NCBI GenBank assembly: GCA_003427395.1
Contig: BFEA01000085.1
Span: forward strand, 1,376,027-1,415,515
Length of the DNA stretch: 39,489 nucleotides
Direction of reading: 5' to 3'
From: Chara braunii
Lineage: Eukaryota; Streptophyta; Charophyceae; Charales; Characeae
Shown: in pieces, positions 11,101 through 23,600 of the stretch
Numbering within the stretch: the first letter of the stretch is position 1
Layout of the letters: each line of letters starts with the position of its first letter
Translations under genes and position numbers: made by a program
The notes under the pieces: generated by a model
Database searches by the model: none
What the model saw: the letters and a program-made list of their open reading frames with translations, nothing else
Told to the model about the DNA's origin: nothing

Positions 11101-11828
11101 TCTCCTGAGCCGGCGTTGACATCATTCTGCACGAACGCTAATCCATAGTCCAACACACTTTACATATGTAAAACTGTGCGGAGTTCCCAAACGCAGTCTC
11201 TTCCACAGCAAATATACTCCTTCCCTGTCAATCATCAACATCTTGACGGAGAGGAGGACACTGGCATCGATTTCTGTGGAGTGTTTGCTGACCGCAACTC
11301 ACTTAGCTGACGTCTTTCAGACACAATTTTAGCCTGATGAACACAGTCAACCACCAGAGTGTTTCACCCCAAAGCCACCATCCACCACCATTGGAATGAC
11401 AAACCAAAAACACAACAAGCAGGAGAAACAGAATTGTGAGTGGGATTACATTCCCCAGCAAGGATAATAAACACCCTGGGCGAGGTATTAGACCTAAAGC
11501 GACATGGAAAGCACACAACTAACTGACATATTTAATGAAATCACCATTAAAGTTGATTAAACATAGTTCGTGAAAAGTTGATAAATGCCACCACAGTGAT
11601 CCAGGCTAAATTGATTGATTAAACTAAGTCCTAAGCAAGCTGGCTCACCGAGGTTAATCCTTCCCACTCTTACATATATGGTGCCGATTGTGGGCCCAAT
11701 CTACACCGCTTACCTATGCTAGCTCTAGGAAAGAGGGGAATTTTCGGCAGCATGGTGAGGCGGAGAGGAGAAAGAGGAGAAAAGATGGAGGTCAGCAACA
11801 CGGGCAGAGCAGTGGTTAATCCTTTATA

Positions 11829-12115
11829 GAGAGGCAGCAATCAAAGCCGCAGTATCAGCGGTCCATCACCCATCATTTTCAAGGACAGTGAACCCCGTTT
11901 CCAGCAATCGTAATAAACTTTGACGTACAAAAAAAAGGGATGTATCTCCCGCAGCCTCGTTGATTCCCTGCGCGGGAGGCATAATGGAAGGCCGCACAGG
12001 AGTTCTCAGAAAGCCAGCAATCAATGCCCCCCCCAGTCTCAGGGTCCATCGGCCATAATTCAAGGAAGCTTTGAGCGGGCCATCATTGTCAAGGACTCTG
12101 AACCCCGTCTCCCAC
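11829..12115. repeat. Direct repeat, two diverged copies about 190 bp apart
   Basis: A block with GCAATCAA, CAG-TCTCAG-GGTCCATC, ATCATTnTCAAGGAC and GAACCCCGT occurs at about 11829-11900 and again at 12016-12110. The second copy is longer because one part of it is itself doubled. Confidence 0.5.
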
Positions 12116-12436
12116 AGCCTCAAGGACACCCTAAGCAACAAAAGGCACAAGGGCAGGCAGCACAGGAAACAGTGTGATAGCTGGAATGAGGCACACATGG
12201 AGGGGGACAGACCGATACATAACGCGAATGAGTCTAACCTGTCTGGTAGTTGCGCAGCACACACATGCTATAAACAGACCACGAGTTCAAAATTTGAAAA
12301 CTGAGAGGGACAATAATGCTGAAAAGAACTCTGGTATAGTTAGAAAAGTCAGACGGGACTGAGTCTGGTAAGTGCCCCTCCATGTGGTGGTGGCAAGAGG
12401 GATTGCATTCGTATTGAGAGATTCAAGGGACTGCAA

Positions 12437-12835
12437 TCACACTTTTTGCTTTAAGACATCGTGAGGATGTTTGGCAAGTACCTGGAGCTTCAGGCTTGCC
12501 AACTCGCGCTCACTAGATTCCGTTCGCACAATCATTGCCTGCAGAGCTTCCATGGCAGATGCGAGCGTCGGGACCCCGAAGCGACCTGCTCCTGAAGCCT
12601 GGTAAATAGACTGGCACAAATTGTTCAGATTGCGTGCAATTTGCAGCTTTTCCTCTTCAACTTCTTGCAACTTCTGGCGGAGCCGTTGCTCTTCATCAAA
12701 ATTCAGCTCAGGGAGTTTTCCTTCAGCTGCTCTATACTTGGCAAGTTCCTCCAAGGCCCTAGCCAAGTACAGACCTTCTCTGCGAGACTTCATTTCAAGT
12801 GCCTCCATTTCGGCCTTTAGTTTGTTGTTCTCCTC
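12437..12835 (-). CDS. KIN-12 last exon x (C-terminus and stop)
   Basis: 132 codons and TGA. Begins EENNKLKAEMEALEMKSRRE directly after KIK, as expected for the family, then FDEEQRLRQKL and a C-terminal coiled coil with NNLCQSIYQASG and LASLKLQV. It ends HPHDVLKQKV. Acceptor ggttgcag. Confidence 0.93.
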   Translation of the reverse strand, partial: EENNKLKAEMEALEMKSRREGLYLARALEELAKYRAAEGKLPELNFDEEQRLRQKLQEVEEEKLQIARNLNNLCQSIYQASGAGRFGVPTLASAMEALQAMIVRTESSERELASLKLQVLAKHPHDVLKQKV

Positions 12836-14826
12836 CTGCAACCAACCAATCACCCTATCAGTCACCATGCAACCAAGCTTCCACCGTAAATGAAACATGT
12901 GCTGGTTTCCATCCTTACTCCTCTTCAACGCACTGGTTCTGTCATCATGCACCTGATGACGCACGCGCTAGATTACATCTCCTCTCTCAAGCAGGCAAGT
13001 GCACATCATTACTGAGCTGTGAGTCATTCGACCTCAGTCAGGCATGCTGACAACAAATGGCAAGCTGCGAAAAAGACACGGAGGTAGAGAATGGAGTACT
13101 ATGGGCGAGAGAACGCAAACTTGGCAAACCATTTGATGCATTCGAACACGCTAAGACTGAATAGCAGCTTGGAGACGGGCTATGCAAGTGCAGACAACAA
13201 GGGTGTAGTGGAGGAGGGGAAACAAACTGCTAAACTAAGGGGGGGGAGATGGAAAAAGGAGTTTTCAGAAAGTGATTACTTGATGATGTCGGGAACCAAG
13301 CACACTCGAGATATACCTTGATTTTGACATGGTGGTGAATTCTCTGGCTTAGATTCTGCTGTCCTGACAACTTCCTTACGTCGGTTTCTAGTGCTGTCAC
13401 TCTCTTTTGTAACGACGACTCCTGAGCCTGTACACCAGAGGCAAACAAACAACGGTCAAGAGTAAATTGCCAGTCGAAGATATTTGGAGAGGCATGCAGA
13501 AAAAACCGAAAGCGAAAGACATATGCAGAGGCCAAGACAAAGCAAGCAAACACCATTACCATCCACTAAGCACGAACAGCAACAAATGTGTCCGGGGGAG
13601 GATTTCCCCATTTGCACCATACAGCATTCAACAGAATATATGAAGCTTGCTCTGTCCATGCTCCACATTCGGCATTTCTAGAGATATCTTGGGGAAGATT
13701 TCACCATCTTCACACTACTTCCCTCAGCAACCTGATCTGCGAATACTCTACAACTGATCAAAGCCCCTATCCTATATGGTCAAGCAAGTGGAGTTTAAGC
13801 CGTGTCTTCCCAAGCGTGACACTAATTTCTAGGGGCATCCGTGCATGTCTGGAACACAATCTGCTGCTCTCTTCTCAGCTTTTCAGTGCCTCTCAGAGTA
13901 AACTTATGCCAACCTGGCATTGGTTGCCTTGCCAACATTGAAAATGGTGGCCGACCTTCATCCAGCAGCTCTACCCTATTGTCCTCATTGCCCTTTCCCA
14001 TAAGTTCACCAGCATTCTAGGAGAGTTGTCATTTATTTACCCGAGCCACATTTCCTCCCGAGTACAAGAAACACGGGCCAGGAAAGTTACACAGATGAAT
14101 AGCAGGGAGGGAAAGAAGATCAGCGACGAGTAATGTTAAGACAAATACATTTTCCACGTGGAACCAAGTCATTCAGCATCACCGGTACAAATGACTCTAT
14201 CTTGGAAATCAGACACACCAAAGACTCGCAAACATACGAACAGAAATGTTGAGACAAATACTTTTTCCACTAAGTCATTCGGTGTAACTGGTACAAATAA
14301 CTCTATCTTGGAAATCAGACACCAAAGACTCACAAACATACCCCATACTGCCTTGCAGGAGACGAAGGCAGGTGATCATGAGGTGACAGACAGGGCTCTT
14401 TCCTAGGGATAGCTGACCTTAAGCTTCTCATTCTGGGCTACAAGAACTCTGTTTGCTTGACGATTCTTCTCGGCAGAAACTCGTGCTGCGCAAGCCTCTG
14501 CTTGGCTCCTGTTCATCTCTTCTAGCCACCTGCAAAGTGAAGATACCATTCAGAACGATGGCCAGCCCAACAGTAGACCATATGAGACTCGCATCAGAAA
14601 TGGATGCAACACAGAACACATACCTTCCAAATCTGCCACATAAGGCAAAGGCTACATTACAGACAAAGACTGGTAGCTAAGATTTTCACAAGACCAATAT
14701 CCCGGATGGTAATCAAGTCTGGGCATGCTAAGGGGGTGTATGTGTGCGCCTTTGAGTGTGTGCGAGTGAGAAAGAGAGAGGGAGGGAGGAAATCGAGATG
14801 GACAGCAAGAGAAAGAGCGGTGTGGC

Positions 14827-14867
<41 letters not shown>

Positions 14868-15007
14868 NNNNNNNNNNNNNNNNNNNNNNNNNNNNNNNNN
14901 NNNNNNNNNNNNNNNNNNNNNNNNNNNNNNNNNNNNNNNNNNNNNNNNNNNNNNNNNNNNNNNNNNNNNNNNNNNNNNNNNNNNNNNNNNNNNNNNNNNN
15001 NNNNNNN

Positions 15008-15062
<55 letters not shown>

Positions 15063-15823
15063 GAAAAAGGGGAGTGTGGATGACAGGTAATAGAGAATAA
15101 AGAGGGCAAGGAGGGGTCAACACAGATTACTCACCCTTCACGCTCACTTATAAACTTTTCCAGCCTTTCACGGATCATGGCCAGCTCCTGATCCTGATCA
15201 AAGACATTATAAAAACCCATGACAAAAGTAACACCACAGTGATGGACATTAGATATATAAGCGTACAAGGCAAATCATCCAAGCTGGGAGCAAGATCCAT
15301 CATCGAAGGGCTGGAACCAAATAAAAAACAAAAAAAAGGCTTCCTGGGGGTATACTTCCGGATTTCTTCTGGGGGTATACTTCCGGTTTTCACCAGCGGA
15401 GATTGTCGGCTTTGGGTCTCCTGGCTGGTTAGGGAACGTTGTTCTGGCCTACGCCAGGTGTTGGCAGCCTGGGTACTGCTACCCGCACTGAGCAGAGGGT
15501 GGTAGACATAGACCCATAACCATAGGATAGGTTAGCTTAGGTGAGGGTATTTAAAAGCTGTTTTTGTCTCCAATTATTAGGCATAGAGTAGGTCGTTGGC
15601 TACTTTCCCTAGTCCATAGTCTCTTGGCCTGCTATCTGCGCTTGGGGTGTCTGGTGCCTGGTGGTCTCGGGTTGAGGTGCAGGGTCGCCTTGGGTGCAAA
15701 GGTCGCACACTGACATGAGCAGGTAGGAAAAAAGTAGGTAGAGTAAGGAATGTAAGACATTGAGAGAAGAAAATAGGGTAACTAAATACAGCTGTCCCCC
15801 ATATGAGGAGAAGAAAAAATCAT

Positions 15824-15864
<41 letters not shown>

Positions 15865-17585
15865 TAGCCACTCCTGCTGGTCAGGAGGAGTTCCTCCATC
15901 TTCTGAAATTCTGTTTAAACAACTTCACGTTTGACGTGGAAATTAACCAATTCTGGTCGTACAAGTCACTTTCATTGTCTAATAACGAAAAGCAATTGAA
16001 TGGTTGGATGACTTCGGATACTGGGGCTGTGGAGTGTATACCAAAACACACTGCCTCTAGGTAATCCTTGACTATCTAGATAGAATGCAGTCACATCAAC
16101 CAGCGAGGACCAGTCTCTGGCATCCACCTTCATCACTAACCAGTGGTACGTGAAACTGCTAATTGGTCAGGGTTTTGCACCAGCAAACACACTAGCAGGA
16201 GTCGTCACCATGACATCATGACCAGAAGACTAATGGGAGTTCAAGACTTCTGACCATTCCATCATGAGGATAACAGCAATGGTCACCATGCAATCAGCTA
16301 AAACTTCAGAGACATGCCACCGTCATATCCTGGGGAGAATCAGCCCAGTTGCTCTTCCACCGGCACATCAGACATTTCACAACAGACATCCACACCATGC
16401 TTCCCCTCGTAAGAACCATGGGAAACCCCAAGAGAATTGACCAAAGCTCATAAAACCTTTTTTCGTTCTTCAAACTTTCTCAGCATCTTACTGCAAACCT
16501 GTCCATCTTGCGATTGTGAGACCATGGACTCATAACGACTACGGCAGTCTCCCACATCATGCTTCCCATTTTCACGGCCACGGGATCCCCCAGCAACTTC
16601 CATCTTCCAACGATTCCAGTGGCTTAATGCATAACCTGTGCGCCTTGCAATTACCACTAATGCCCTTGAAAGCATAGCCACTAATGGTAGCCGCACTGTG
16701 CAAAACGGGCATTATGTGACTTATGTCAGAAGAGAATCTAGAGGTATATTACCTTCTTCTTTGACTCCATACTTAATCTTCGAGCCTTCTCAGCAGCTTC
16801 ATGCATAATATGTGTATCTTGCAATTGTGAGACCTCCATCTTCATTCCCAATATGCTCCTGAGCACATCGTGAGTCATCCCGCTTGCTTCTGCCAGCCGC
16901 CAGTTGAGAGAGGAGATCTGCAACATCAGAAGGTCTCAGTCATTTAGCTTGCAACAGGCTCGTCAAGGGATGCCACGAGCTAGACCCGTAACCCTACATC
17001 TTAAGCCGTACACAATCAAACACCCACTCGTTATAGCTGTGATTGTAGGCACACAATGACATCAGTCATCAGTCTTATTCATGCTCTTTTTTTTTAGGAC
17101 TTCCATATTTTATAAATCCTGCAAACGGACAAAAGGCAAGGTGCCTCAATCTGGAGCGGAACATTTTGATGAGAGCAGAACTAGGACTGGTTTAATCCGG
17201 AGTTCAAGGAACACAGCTGCCACTTCGCATAATGCTTCTTAACTTAGAAGTTACAACCCTGATTAACAACCAGGCCTAAAGAAAAAAAGTTGAACCCTGA
17301 TTAATATCCGATGTGGTGGCATAAAGCTTATTTGCAGGGATGTCCCATATCGGCCTGTACTCAGCCCTAAGCACACATTTGCAGGCCGGCCGTCCCTTAG
17401 GGCAGGCAAGACCTTCTCCAGCATTGGCGACAATGTAAAACCCTTGCACTACCAACTCTACCTAGCTCGATTTGTACACCCCTGTTGAAATAGAGACCTG
17501 AGTTCGAACTCAAGTGGATCCAGATGAGTAAAACGCTGCAATTCAAAAGAAAGAAAGAAAGAAAGAAAGAAAAGGAAAGAAAAGA

Positions 17586-17638
<53 letters not shown>

Positions 17639-20600
17639 AAAAAAAAAGAAGAAAAAAAAGAAAGAAAGAGAGAAAGAAATAAAGAGAGAAAGAAAGACAA
17701 GAAAGAAAGAAACAAAGAAAGAACAAAAGGTAGAAAGAAAGAAAAAAGGAATGAAAGAAAGAGTTGTGATGGCAGGCCAACACGAGTGGCACGAATTGAT
17801 AGATACCTCTCGCTCTGCCTCCTCCAACTTCTTTCGCAACAAAGCAGCATCTTCCTTGTCTGCGCTTGGCAGAACTTGAGGTGTCCGTTGAATTGCTGTA
17901 TTGGAGAAGGATTCCAGTGATGATTGTTCGAAAGGGGTGCCGCCTTTCAGTGGTGATAGAAAATTCACCCCAGACCTTGGAGCCAATCGATTTTGACTTT
18001 CTGCCAACTCTGATTCCAAGGCCTTCACCTGCATTAGAAAAAGACAGCAATACATGCAATACATTGGAACAACAACGTCAGGTCCAATCACCATCCTATC
18101 CAGCATCGATCAACCATAGTCAGTGAGAGATATCAGTCACGCTGAGAACCATGAAAGAGGGTGAATGCACACATGCTTACATAGAAATGCCCTCATATTC
18201 AGTTAGCATACAGCCAAAAGCATGGACAGAAAGGAAAGAAACGTTGACGAAAGGAATGAAGGCACATGCATAACTGGTGGGTTTAATCAAAACAATCTTG
18301 GAGAAAATCGGCTGACCAAGGCTCAAGCTATGCTCAACGTGTCACATTCCGTGCAGATCTGAAAACAGGAGGATTCGTCTCATTTGAAAACATACCTTCT
18401 GTTGATATTCCGCCTCCATGATTTCTGTGGTGATCTTCATCTCATTGACCCAAGATCTCCATTTGTCGGCCTGATTAAAGAGATAACACCATTTCTCAGC
18501 ATCATCCTTGGCATCCTCATCAACATCCTCATCCCCACCTCATCAACATCCTCATCCTCATCCTCACCTCCTCATCATCATCATCACCATCATCATCATC
18601 ATGTGAAAGAAAAAACTGGTAAGGTAGCTCTGCCCTGAACTAGTTGAGCTTCCAATCACAATCACAACAAGGTCATCAAATCAGTCACCAAGTGGTCAAA
18701 GTGAATGGTTGGAAACCTGGGCGCTATACTGCATTACGCTTCACAAAATTTTCAGAAGTGCTAGTTCATGTCTCGCATCCAACACAGACAGGATTTGAAT
18801 ATGAGATAACATGTCGACCAAGAAAAGTATGTGCAGTGAGTCAACTGTGCATGAGATATCTCATGCAAAAAGAATCAGTACCTCTTGTTTCTTTGCTTCA
18901 GCTGTGGCAGCCAATTTCTGAATCTCATTCCTCGCAGTAAGCAGCTCCACCTCTTTCTCCTCAAGGCTCCTGGAAAAAGCACAGGCAAAATGACGATATT
19001 CCATATGCCAATTCAGCCACAGAGAAGCTGGAGAATAAACTCACTCTCATAGTGCCATGCTCTCCAACAAACACTAGGATCTCATATCCCATTTGTCGGA
19101 ATCCCGAATCTTGTCACCTCGGCAACAAACAGCCCATGCCTGCTGTTTATCACGCAGATGCATAAATGAGAGCTGGTGCGGTCCCACATTAAACGTACAT
19201 ACAAGTGCATGTCAGGTACTGACCTGTCATCCAAAGGCCTGTGATCATTGGATAGCCAGTCGCCTATGATCCTCATACAGATAAGAGACAGATCTAGGAC
19301 TGCAGCTCAGGTCGACACCCCATACTACATCTAAAAAAGCAAATCCATTCCAACAAACTTGTGAGTTGCTGGACACACCTTTGATTTTCCTCCAAGATCG
19401 TCTTGCAGTCAAGCACTTCCTTTGCATAGGATGCCACTTCGCTCTCCTTCTCTTCCCTCTTCTGCTGAACTTCGGCCATCTGCCTCTTTGCTATGAGCAT
19501 TTCCCTCTCTCTCTCCTCTTTCATTACTCGTTGCCTCTCCACTTCGTCATTCGCCTGCAAAATCTGCAATAACAAAGAAAACGTCATACCCCATGTTGCT
19601 GCGTAGTACAAAGAAAACGTCATAACCCCTGTCGGTGTAGTACAACGGAATTCCATGATTTACTCCTGTTACAGTAGGCCTACTCCCCCTTCTTCCCCTG
19701 ATCCATCGTTACATAAACGTCAGTGCTGAAAACCATGCAATCTGTCCACTCAATATGATGTACTTGCTGCACCATGCCAGCCATGAAATGCCAGACTACT
19801 GATCTTGATTACATTTTTCCCCCTGTTGCTGTGTAGTACAATGGAATTCCATGATTTACTCATGTTACGGTGGGCCTACGCCCCCTTCTCCCCCTTCTCC
19901 CCCTGGTCCATCCATCGCTGCATAAACGTCAGTGCTGAAATCCACACAATCTCTCTTCTCAGCCTTATAATTCATTCAATATGATGTACTTGCTGCACCA
20001 TGCCAGCCATGAAATGCCAGACTATTGATCTTGATTATGCAATAAATCGCAGTTTCCCAGTGGGGCTGCCACTAAGTGTTCGGCTTTGTTGTTTGTTTTC
20101 TTGTTTTGAGCCTTGCGGGACTTGTGTTTTGTTTGTTAGCTTTTAGACCTATTGGGCTTGACCCCTAGATCTGTCACTAGTAGTCCCTATGAGGCAGTCC
20201 TAGGCCTTTCAGCCTTTCCCTTTTGCCTTGCCAGGGGTTTGGGTTCCCTTTTCCCTAGTTTCTGGGTAGATACAAATGAGCCTTGGGCTGCTGTCTTGGG
20301 AGTCAGTCCAGGTTTTGTCAACGAGTAGAAGTAGTGGGTAGGAAATAGGTATGGGGTCTTTTCAGGGGTTCCTTGGCTGGGGAATCTCTGCCCGTTCTGC
20401 TGCTCTATTTTGGGCGAGGTATCTTCTTCCCCTTCCCCCCACCCTTGACAGCCAACTCTCAAAAAAAGAAAAAAAAAAGCCTGGATTTGGGCTCCTCTCG
20501 GAGAGCGCCGAAAAAACCCACCACCAATTTTTATATTTTTTTCCCGCATGGCAGGGTATCCCGGGCGTCACGCACGGGTGGCCGGCCGGTCATGAAAATC

Positions 20601-23600
20601 TTCCTAGATTTATATGATATATGATTGATTCTATTGTATAAGATTTTCAAATATTTTATTTATTAGATTCAATTAAAAAAATATATACTTTATAAATTAC
20701 TAATTGAGCCGTATGAATTCAAAAACTCATGTACGGATCTACGAAAGGGAGAAGAGCGTTCACTGAGTGGAGTTGACCGCTGCATCAACCCTAAGTGGAC
20801 TGGTTGACCTGAGGGCCTTGTGACCCTCAAGTTACAGCCCTTTTCCTGTTGACAGTGTGTTCTACTGTCTGGGCCGCTGCTGCGGTTACTTCGATGAGCT
20901 ATTTCATTGAAAGACTGGAAATTCTTGCTGCAGGTATCACGTCAGCGTCAGCCTGGTGCTAGGATATTTTACTGCGGATAGGGGTTCAATGGTTGACCGG
21001 CCAGATATCTTCAATCATATTTCGTTCAAGTGAGCCCATTCTGTGCATTTCCTGGAGCGACGTCAGATGCTGTCTGTGTCTGTCAGAATCAGCCAATCAC
21101 CAGTCAGTGAAGAGTTCATCAGATTGGTTGTCAGTCATCCTTGGTTTGTTCTGATCCCTCTCTGAGTCCGTTCTAATCTAATAATGGGAATGCTTTTGAC
21201 ATGCCCTGACTCAATGTGATTGCCTACCTGGCTCTGCAAGTTTCAACTGAAACAGTGTCTGGTTTGCAGTCAGTTTTGGTCTGTCAGTCAGTCCAGCCAG
21301 TTGGCAGTCGACATTAGCAGTTAGAAAGTGCTCAGTCAATTTCAGAGTCAGATTTTTAGCAAAATGGCATATTCCTGCTTGATCAGAACGCAAAACCACG
21401 CGCCTGTATTTTCGGTTTTTGAAATCCGCTCCAGTTTTATTTTTATCTTTCTGACTGCATCAATCAAGTATATCTCCCCAATCCTGTGGAATGCTGACGG
21501 TCGTGAGAAGGCTCTGCTGCGAGCCTGATCAGAAAAGAAAGGTTTGTGTTTCTATCCGGTTTTGGGCTCAGGTAAAGTAATTCATTGACAGTTTTGGGTA
21601 TTAAGCTCTCAGACTGTCTTTTGACATTTGACACTACCTGTCGTGAGCAACTCTTATTTTATGTGTCTTTTCTAACAAATAAGTAATTTGCTGCATGAAG
21701 ATATTCGCTGGTCGAGGTTACCATGAGCAATTGGGTGCCAGTCACTGATGTCAGTCCCTGCACCTGAAAACGGTCCTACGCAGAGTTGGGAATTGGTAGG
21801 TGACCCCATCACCCCGAGTTCACAGATCAGTCAAGGCTGCCATTAGAAGTTCGCCCCTGTTGGTCAGTCTTGGCGGTCCGTGCCATTCCCGTGAGCCTGT
21901 CAAGTCTGTTAACTTGTTAAGGTTAGGGAATCAGCCTTTGACCATTTCCGCTTTTATCTTGTTGTTTGAAAAGAACCTTTGGGAATGGGGGAAGGGGGTT
22001 CAGCCAACGCAGGGAATTGCAAGTTGCATATCACTGAACTTAAGAGTGGAGAAGTAAGGCTGCAGAGGCAGCTCGATCCAGTTAGCACACGGAATTGCAA
22101 GTTGCATATCACTGAATGGAGATATAGGTACGGCTGCAGAGGCAGCCCGATCGTAGTTGGAGCGGATGGAGAAGCAGAAGGAAGGAAGGTTGAAACAATC
22201 CAAGTGAAGAGGGAAGAGAACACCTCCTGGGATGAAAGTTTGACTTCGATGGTGGACAGATTATCCATCATCGAAACTAAGCTTTCCTCCCTTGCAGATT
22301 CCATTGATCGTTTAGTGGCAGTCATCAATCTATGTTTCCTCCCTTCTCTACTCCCACAACTACTCGTACTCCTACTCCTACGCCCCCTACTCCGACTCCG
22401 ACTCCTACTGCTACACCCAATTCCAATCCAAGGTCCTCTACTGCTGCATCATCCCAAGCCAGTAGGCCCAAGTGCAGACTGGCTACACCTCCAAAGGTGC
22501 AGTCTCTGCACTTGTGGCAGGGCACCCTGCGACTTCTAAGGCTAAAGTGACTGCAGGCCTAGGCCAGCAGAAATCAAGGCGCCCCAAGACAGTCCAACTT
22601 GACACATTCACTGGGGATAACCCCAAAGTGGATGTAGCAGATTGGACTGTGTTACGATCCTGGCCAATTTCGAAGTATACATTCATCAGAAAGTACAATG
22701 CCGTCCAATTGCAAAAAGAAATGAATGAACTTGAGAGGAGAGGGAGGGAAAGAAGAAGAAGAAGTAAGAAAGAAGAAGAAGATGATGTACTCCAGCATAG
22801 ACCAATGACAAGGCCCTTCTTCTTCGCCAACCAATCTCGTCCTCCTTATTCAAACAAGAAATAACAATAATAATGTTGAATGGCTGAGCCAGAATCAATG
22901 TCCGAATCCCACTTGTACAGCAGGCATAACATGAGGTCCACCATAGCCATGGCCACCCTTCTCCTTCTTCGTCATTGCAGGCCGAGGCTATGGTGGACTA
23001 CTGAGGCTTCAGCTTCCTGTCCAAAGGACAACCCAAAGCAGCTATGTCGCTGCCCCACTTCAAGCAGCTATGCCGCTGCTCACTGAACCGCCATGCCTGA
23101 CTCTACCCCGAGCTTCCTTGGTGCAGCACTACCCCAACGGGGGCCTTCCGGATGCAGCGCCTAACAAGGTGATGAAGATGGTGTCCCCCATAGCCAGGTA
23201 GGTACCTCACCACTCTCCCCCTTGGTCCCCTTCTCCCTCCTACGGGTAGAGCTCCACCATAGCCAAGGTGGAAGCTCCCGGCTTCTTCCTCCCAGCAGCG
23301 CTGTAGCAGCCAGTGCTTCTTCCAGCCAGCGCTCCAACAGCGTGATGCCCAACTCGCACACTGAAGAATGAGGCCGAGCTCTTGCCTCGGCCTCTTGATA
23401 TAGCGGCCTGCTTGCCTCCTGGGCGGTGACTTCCAGGCCGCTCGGCCTCCTAAGCAACCGGTACCTCCTCCCTTTCGGAGGGAAACATCATTGCAAACTC
23501 TGATATTGCCCGTACAGGCTCTAGACTCAGACTGAATGGACTGGTACCGGCCTAGACCTAGCCTACCGCTACTGGGCCTCTAAAAATGCCAACTTTGTCT

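Larger units (their letters stand above)
10029..12436. other. 3' flank of the kinesin gene, no gene recognised
   Basis: This stretch follows the kinesin stop codon in transcript direction and presumably includes its 3' UTR. I found no open frame with protein-like composition and no unambiguous AATAAA-type signal on the minus strand. It contains two sets of diverged local repeats, listed separately. Confidence 0.5.

Noticed and set aside
22207-22330. Kinesin exon hidden in the largest intron
   Set aside because: The coiled-coil-like frame is on the plus strand, opposite to the gene, and exons o and p are already phase-compatible.
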